DNA from: a virus
Strand: one strand, 5' to 3'
IMG/VR virus record: IMGVR_UViG_3300021956_000049
Span: 1-33,271 of that record
DNA: 33,271 bases
In this document: piece by piece, positions 29,994 to 33,271 of the stretch
Numbering within the stretch: position 1 is the stretch's first letter
Layout: every line of letters starts with the position of its first letter
The notes under the pieces: model-generated
Seen by the model: the letters and a program-made list of their open reading frames with translations, nothing else
Database searches by the model: none
Told to the model about the DNA's origin: nothing
Translations under genes and position numbers: made by a program

Positions 29994-30212
29994 ATGGCCA
30001 AACACTCTGGGTGGGTCTCCGTTCAACAAGCGGAAGAACTCCTTGGTATCGACCGCAAGATTCTCTTCAAGTACCGCGATAATGGTACCCTGAAACTAGG
30101 TCCCCATTACGCAGCCTTCCCTGAGACCCGTTCACGTGATAGCTATCGCTGGAACGTAAGCGCCGTACGCAAACAACTGCAGAAGATGAACGCTTGTGCA
30201 ATGGCGTCCTGA
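29994..30212 (+). CDS. Small HTH (MerR/excisionase-type) regulator
   Basis: From the ATG at 29994 a 72-aa protein starts MAKHSGWVSVQQAEELLGI and continues DRKILFKYRDNGTLKLGPH, the helix-turn-helix plus wing of the excisionase-like HTH_17 fold; SYRWNVSAVRKQLQKMN closes the domain. A frame from 29928 runs over the promoter and is not likely. Proteins of this type bend DNA as excisionases or switch phage promoters. It stands alone on the plus strand between two minus-strand blocks. No integrase is visible in the window. Confidence 0.75.
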   Translation: MAKHSGWVSVQQAEELLGIDRKILFKYRDNGTLKLGPHYAAFPETRSRDSYRWNVSAVRKQLQKMNACAMAS

Positions 30213-30231
30213 GGCTGCTCACAGATGACAC

Positions 30232-30256
30232 AAGACCCCTTCGGGGGTCTTTTTTA
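30232..30256 (+). terminator. Rho-independent terminator with TTCG loop
   Basis: AAGACCCC, loop TTCG, GGGGTCTT is a perfect 8-bp stem with an ultra-stable tetraloop and a run of T after it. It ends the HTH gene. On the minus strand no U-tract follows, so it acts in one direction. Confidence 0.92.
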
Positions 30257-30475
30257 TGCTGGGCCGATGCCGCTGGCATAGGCTGCCCACGCATTACCTA
30301 GGGCTTGCATCGTTGAGGTTTCCCCTGTTTCGTATGGAAGATTTACTACGTCCCCTGGAGAATACAAAGTAGGACTTCCGCTGTAGTAAACTTCACTAAA
30401 ACCAAATTTACTTGCCGCAAGTTGTTCTGCGGATAATACATAACGCGTTTCAACAACTTCACCAAAGTCAGCCAT
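30254..30475 (-). CDS. Small virion-type protein (73 aa)
   Basis: From the ATG at 30475, one base after the stop of the upstream gene, it starts MADFGEVVETRYVLSAEQL and ends with NAWAAYASGIGPA. A short beta-rich middle (YYSGSPTLYSPGDVVNLPY) suggests a compact fold. It is the last gene of the structural block and overlaps the edge of the HTH terminator. No family recognised. Confidence 0.65.
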   Translation of the reverse strand: MADFGEVVETRYVLSAEQLAASKFGFSEVYYSGSPTLYSPGDVVNLPYETGETSTMQALGNAWAAYASGIGPA

Positions 30476-30476
30476 G

Positions 30477-31991
30477 TTAATTTGCTGGGTACTCACCTGC
30501 ACTCGGATTGTAAAAAGCGCCGGTCTTATCCTGCATTCTAAAATTCTCTAATCTGATAAAAGAAGCTGGAACGTTCAATAGTTTTTGCATCATTGGAAGC
30601 ATTACTGGTGATTGAAAATTCTTTGGTGGCACATCCATTAAGGCCATGCCTCTTACAGCTTGCATGTCATTTATGTGTTTATTTGTCACTGACATTTCAT
30701 ACACTAACCTTTGTTCCCATTCCGTAATACTTTCTTCTGTTGCAAAGGGTAGATCAGATGGCTCTGGCGGCAGAATACCTTCTTCAAAGCGAAGAGCGTA
30801 AATATGTTTGCAATAACGCATTTCATCTAATAACGGTGACCAGTAATCCGTATACGACGTTATTTGATTATTTTTTGCCGTGTAGTCCACAAATGTGGTA
30901 GGACCTTCCGCTCTGCGTGCTGCACTAAAGTTGCGAAGATAACGTCCACCAAAGTCATTGTACACACCAGGGTTATCAATAGATTGCGTTGTAAGTGCTA
31001 AGTCTCTGTTTTGATTGGCATCCGTCATGGCGCTGTTGTTAACAGAACCAGTATTAGGGTCCGTTAATACTTCAGACCGTCCGTATTTTAAAAGTGCTGG
31101 TCTTGTAAAAGGAAAGCGTTTTTTCTCACTGCCTTCTAGATTCATCATAAAACTATAACTACGACGGCTAAAATCCTGGCATGTGCATGCATAACGTGTG
31201 CCTACTGTAAAAAACCTCCCAACCGAAAAAGTTTTAGTAGCGGGAGTTAAATAAAGATTGTCCGGACTAGCTTCAAACGAACTGCTTTTTTGAAGTTTTA
31301 GAATCCCATTAGGACCATCAACATCAATTAAAATTGCCTGAACGTATCCATATCTTTTTGATGTGGAGGGGTCTAGCGTGTCTTTGGTGACAGGTGACCC
31401 ACCAACAGCAAGAATTCGATCTTCTAAGATTTCACCCAGCAACGGCTTAATAGGGTCGCCGGATGGGTTTGGAACGTACAAAGGAGGGGGTAGTGGATTT
31501 GTTGTACTCCAGCTACCAGCTAATTGTACATACCAAAATTCATCATCTTCTGTAATTGATGCAATTGTTGCAGGAGTACCTATTGAATCCCTGACGTTAT
31601 CAAAACGCAAAATAGATCCAATACGACAACCTACCCAGTGAACTCCAAATTCTTTTCCTGCTGTAAAAAATCCTTGTACAACACCAAGAATTAAAGGTTG
31701 TCGGCCTTCAGCAGGCGGGGTCCCGTCTGGGCTGGGTATCTGATATTCAAACGGATATGTCAATGCATGCTGAATACCAACAGCAGTTGAAATTTCGTAC
31801 CCACGGCGCCATCTGCTCCAGGCTGATTCCCGGTCCATGCGTACAATAGAGTTTGGAACGGAGCCCTTTGAAAACTCTGTTGTAATAGGCTTTATTTTAT
31901 CGATGTCAGGTATGTCTTGCGCACCAAAGGTGCCAAAAGCTGCTCCTTTGTTTTTAAACGCACCAAAGGAATTACCCCCTTTGATTGCCAT
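30477..31991 (-). CDS. Large virion structural protein (504 aa)
   Basis: It starts MAIKGGNSFGAFKNKGAAF. A Gly-rich start leads to a soluble, aspartate/proline-rich body with beta regions (WVGCRIGSILRFDNVRDSI, YGYVQAILIDVDGPNGILK) and a helical C-terminal part (YKCEM-like composition, e.g. MRYCKHIYALRFEEGILPP, WEQRLVYEMSVTNKHI). No membrane spans. It is in the middle of four co-directional genes with 1-3 base spacers or overlaps, the layout of a tail or head-completion module. A baseplate or tail-tube role is possible; no motif proves it. Confidence 0.7.
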   Translation of the reverse strand: MAIKGGNSFGAFKNKGAAFGTFGAQDIPDIDKIKPITTEFSKGSVPNSIVRMDRESAWSRWRRGYEISTAVGIQHALTYPFEYQIPSPDGTPPAEGRQPLILGVVQGFFTAGKEFGVHWVGCRIGSILRFDNVRDSIGTPATIASITEDDEFWYVQLAGSWSTTNPLPPPLYVPNPSGDPIKPLLGEILEDRILAVGGSPVTKDTLDPSTSKRYGYVQAILIDVDGPNGILKLQKSSSFEASPDNLYLTPATKTFSVGRFFTVGTRYACTCQDFSRRSYSFMMNLEGSEKKRFPFTRPALLKYGRSEVLTDPNTGSVNNSAMTDANQNRDLALTTQSIDNPGVYNDFGGRYLRNFSAARRAEGPTTFVDYTAKNNQITSYTDYWSPLLDEMRYCKHIYALRFEEGILPPEPSDLPFATEESITEWEQRLVYEMSVTNKHINDMQAVRGMALMDVPPKNFQSPVMLPMMQKLLNVPASFIRLENFRMQDKTGAFYNPSAGEYPAN

Positions 31992-31994
31992 TAT

Positions 31995-32780
31995 TTAGAA
32001 GAAACCACCTTGTGCAATTACGTGAGCACCAGGGATGTAACCAGAACTGTTGGGACCGTCTGGAAATACGCCCACATAGACACGATCACCCCGCTCTAGA
32101 TAAATACCCTTGTTGCGGAGGGGAGATGTTTCACCTAAGCCATTGGTATTACCTGCATGCATGACGGGCGCAGCAAGTTGCGGCATCACGTCTGAGCAAT
32201 CAACTGTTTGTGTGTTGGCCGGTACCGTCTTGGCAAACAGTAGGCGATAATCCCCAGAAGCAGGAATGGGTGTGGTCGTGCCACGCACGTGATAAAACAC
32301 AAAGGTAACAGGTTGCTGATAGCCGTATGCAACACCGTTATAAGCAAAGCCAGATGCAGTGCCTGTGGTATAGAGAAGCGCTGAGTTAACTCCCGTGAGA
32401 GTAGTTGCTCCGGTATAGGTGTAATAACCATAACCGCTAAATGGCGCACCAGCGCCAGTCAGCACACCTGTAGTAGAAATAAAAACAGTCTGCCCACTAA
32501 CTAGCGAGATGGGTGTGCCAGAGGTTGACGTTTTTACTTCGTAGTCCGCATCCCGGTAAAAATCATTGCGTGTAATTGTGATGGAATCAACAATACCACC
32601 TGAATTATTATCTTCACTTAATGTGGCATCCATGTCCACAAGGATAGAAGGAGCCTGGCCGCCCTGGACAAACAATGTGTTGGTAGAAGCGCTACCAACG
32701 GTTTGCGTAGTGACACGAACCGTATCAATTAACGGACGATCAATTAACAAGGGTTGCTTGTTACTGTTTGTACTTGACAT
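31995..32780 (-). CDS. Virion structural protein (261 aa)
   Basis: It starts MSSTNSNKQPLLIDRPLID. It is beta-rich (SITITRNDFYRDADYEVKT, FAYNGVAYGYQQPVTFVFY), Gly/Thr/Ser-heavy and ends GYIPGAHVIAQGGFF. AGAGGAAAGG on the minus strand, 5 bases before the ATG, is a strong ribosome site and suits high expression of a particle protein. It is one of the first genes of the structural block after a 63-base spacer. Likely tail, decoration or baseplate; not specified further. Confidence 0.7.
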   Translation of the reverse strand: MSSTNSNKQPLLIDRPLIDTVRVTTQTVGSASTNTLFVQGGQAPSILVDMDATLSEDNNSGGIVDSITITRNDFYRDADYEVKTSTSGTPISLVSGQTVFISTTGVLTGAGAPFSGYGYYTYTGATTLTGVNSALLYTTGTASGFAYNGVAYGYQQPVTFVFYHVRGTTTPIPASGDYRLLFAKTVPANTQTVDCSDVMPQLAAPVMHAGNTNGLGETSPLRNKGIYLERGDRVYVGVFPDGPNSSGYIPGAHVIAQGGFF

Positions 32781-32843
32781 TCAACCTTTCCTCTTTTACC
32801 TGTAAACTGTATGTTGAAAATATTCTAATCTAAAAGTATCTCG

Positions 32844-33140
32844 TTAGCTTTCAGCAAAACTACCAAGGGGGCCAAAAGGCGTATTTGGCATTTTCATTGA
32901 TGAACGAGCGAGAAGATCTGGGTCTTGTTGAAGAGCAAGAAAACGTTGGAAGGCTTCAGATCTTGGGGTATTACCTACAGAGGATGCTAAACGATTAAAG
33001 TCATCAACTTTATACAGCCTGGCAAGTCTGTATTGAATGTCCCGCTTGGGATCTGGCTTGCTTGAATCCTTGCCGGAAAGATAACGATTGTAGTCTCCCG
33101 GTAAAGCATCATCACTTCCAACGTAATCTCTGCGATCCAT
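32844..33140 (-). CDS. Small virion-type protein (98 aa)
   Basis: It starts MDRRDYVGSDDALPGDYNR and has basic/acidic helices (PKRDIQYRLARLYKVDDFN) with a C-terminus KMPNTPFGPLGSFAES. The ATG overlaps the stop of the upstream gene (TAATG). No family recognised. The neighbours point to a particle component. Confidence 0.65.
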   Translation of the reverse strand: MDRRDYVGSDDALPGDYNRYLSGKDSSKPDPKRDIQYRLARLYKVDDFNRLASSVGNTPRSEAFQRFLALQQDPDLLARSSMKMPNTPFGPLGSFAES

Positions 33141-33271
33141 TATTGCAGCTGAATGGGATTCATAATATTCATGATACCCGGCGACAATATTGGATTGGAT
33201 GGAAGCAAACTCGGCAGTACCATCTGTTTAAATGCATCTACCAATGTGTTGGCTTTTGTAGAAGGAGCTTC
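33140..33271 (-). CDS. C-terminal part of an upstream protein (partial)
   Basis: The minus-strand frame enters from the right edge and codes for 43 residues ending in GIMNIMNPIQLQ, then TAA. The visible part is hydrophobic and Pro/Met-rich (MVLPSLLPSNPILSPGIMN). It overlaps the next gene by one base in TAATG form. Its start and identity lie outside the window. Confidence 0.6.
   Translation of the reverse strand, partial: EAPSTKANTLVDAFKQMVLPSLLPSNPILSPGIMNIMNPIQLQ

Overview
The window is part of the genome of a tailed bacteriophage (Caudoviricetes) that infects a cyanobacterium. The host call rests on four genes together: an NblA-like phycobilisome-degradation protein (24739-25047, -), a high-light-inducible (Hli) type protein with the ExxNGR helix motif (5532-5771, -), an S-adenosylmethionine decarboxylase SpeD (10404-10763, +) and a dCTP deaminase (23104-23691, +). 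The virion genes support a phage: tail fibres with repeats of the type common in cyanophages, a dual-domain endolysin and several large structural proteins. Phycobilisome degradation as a target suggests a phycobilisome-bearing host such as Synechococcus or Cyanobium; this is inference. Both window ends cut through genes. No portal, terminase, capsid or integrase was recognised here.

Layout. 1-700: the end of an unknown CDS, an HNH nuclease gene and two tRNA-like elements on the minus strand. 700-1195: no protein gene, but a dense run of hairpins (878-1135) that looks like a structured RNA, then the terminator of the next operon. 1198-4006 (-): adhesion operon with a host-range-type tail fibre. 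4050-5872 (-): a compact early-type operon, starting with a 34-aa membrane protein translationally coupled to the Hli-like protein, followed by a 53-aa protein, a SAM-methyltransferase-like protein and three small proteins. 5925-6778 (+): a PD-(D/E)XK exonuclease split by a -1 frameshift at a slippery heptamer. 6782-7270 (-): small virion-type protein. 7328-12073 (+): small genes, a primase-polymerase/SF3 helicase, SpeD and a glycosyltransferase, closed by a terminator.

12123-12500: an AT-rich gene-free stretch with repeated CCGATTATACGCAA boxes and a long inverted repeat, a candidate replication origin or control region. 12501-15198 (+): HNH-like proteins, a probable virion protein, small proteins and a holin-like protein. 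15199-20736 (-): lysis and tail-fibre block with a glucosaminidase plus C39-like endolysin and two fibres built from a shared repeat. 20787-21183: a membrane-anchored protein gene and a divergent control region. 21184-23691 (+): overlapping small genes, a helix-turn-helix protein, a Dam-like protein with an altered catalytic motif and dCTP deaminase. 23692-25047: small genes on both strands, a DUF3310 protein and NblA. 25072-29858 (-): lysozyme-fold protein, small basic proteins, a 1097-aa virion-type protein and an HNH nuclease. 29994-30212 (+): a small HTH regulator with its own promoter and terminator. 30254-33271 (-): a block of virion structural genes.

How it fits together. Hli, NblA and SpeD would act on the host's photosynthetic machinery and polyamine pool. 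Dcd and the exonuclease would supply nucleotides for the primase-helicase. The minus-strand blocks build the particle and lyse the cell. Functions come from motifs recognised by eye. No database search was run, so family names are assignments by pattern and untested.
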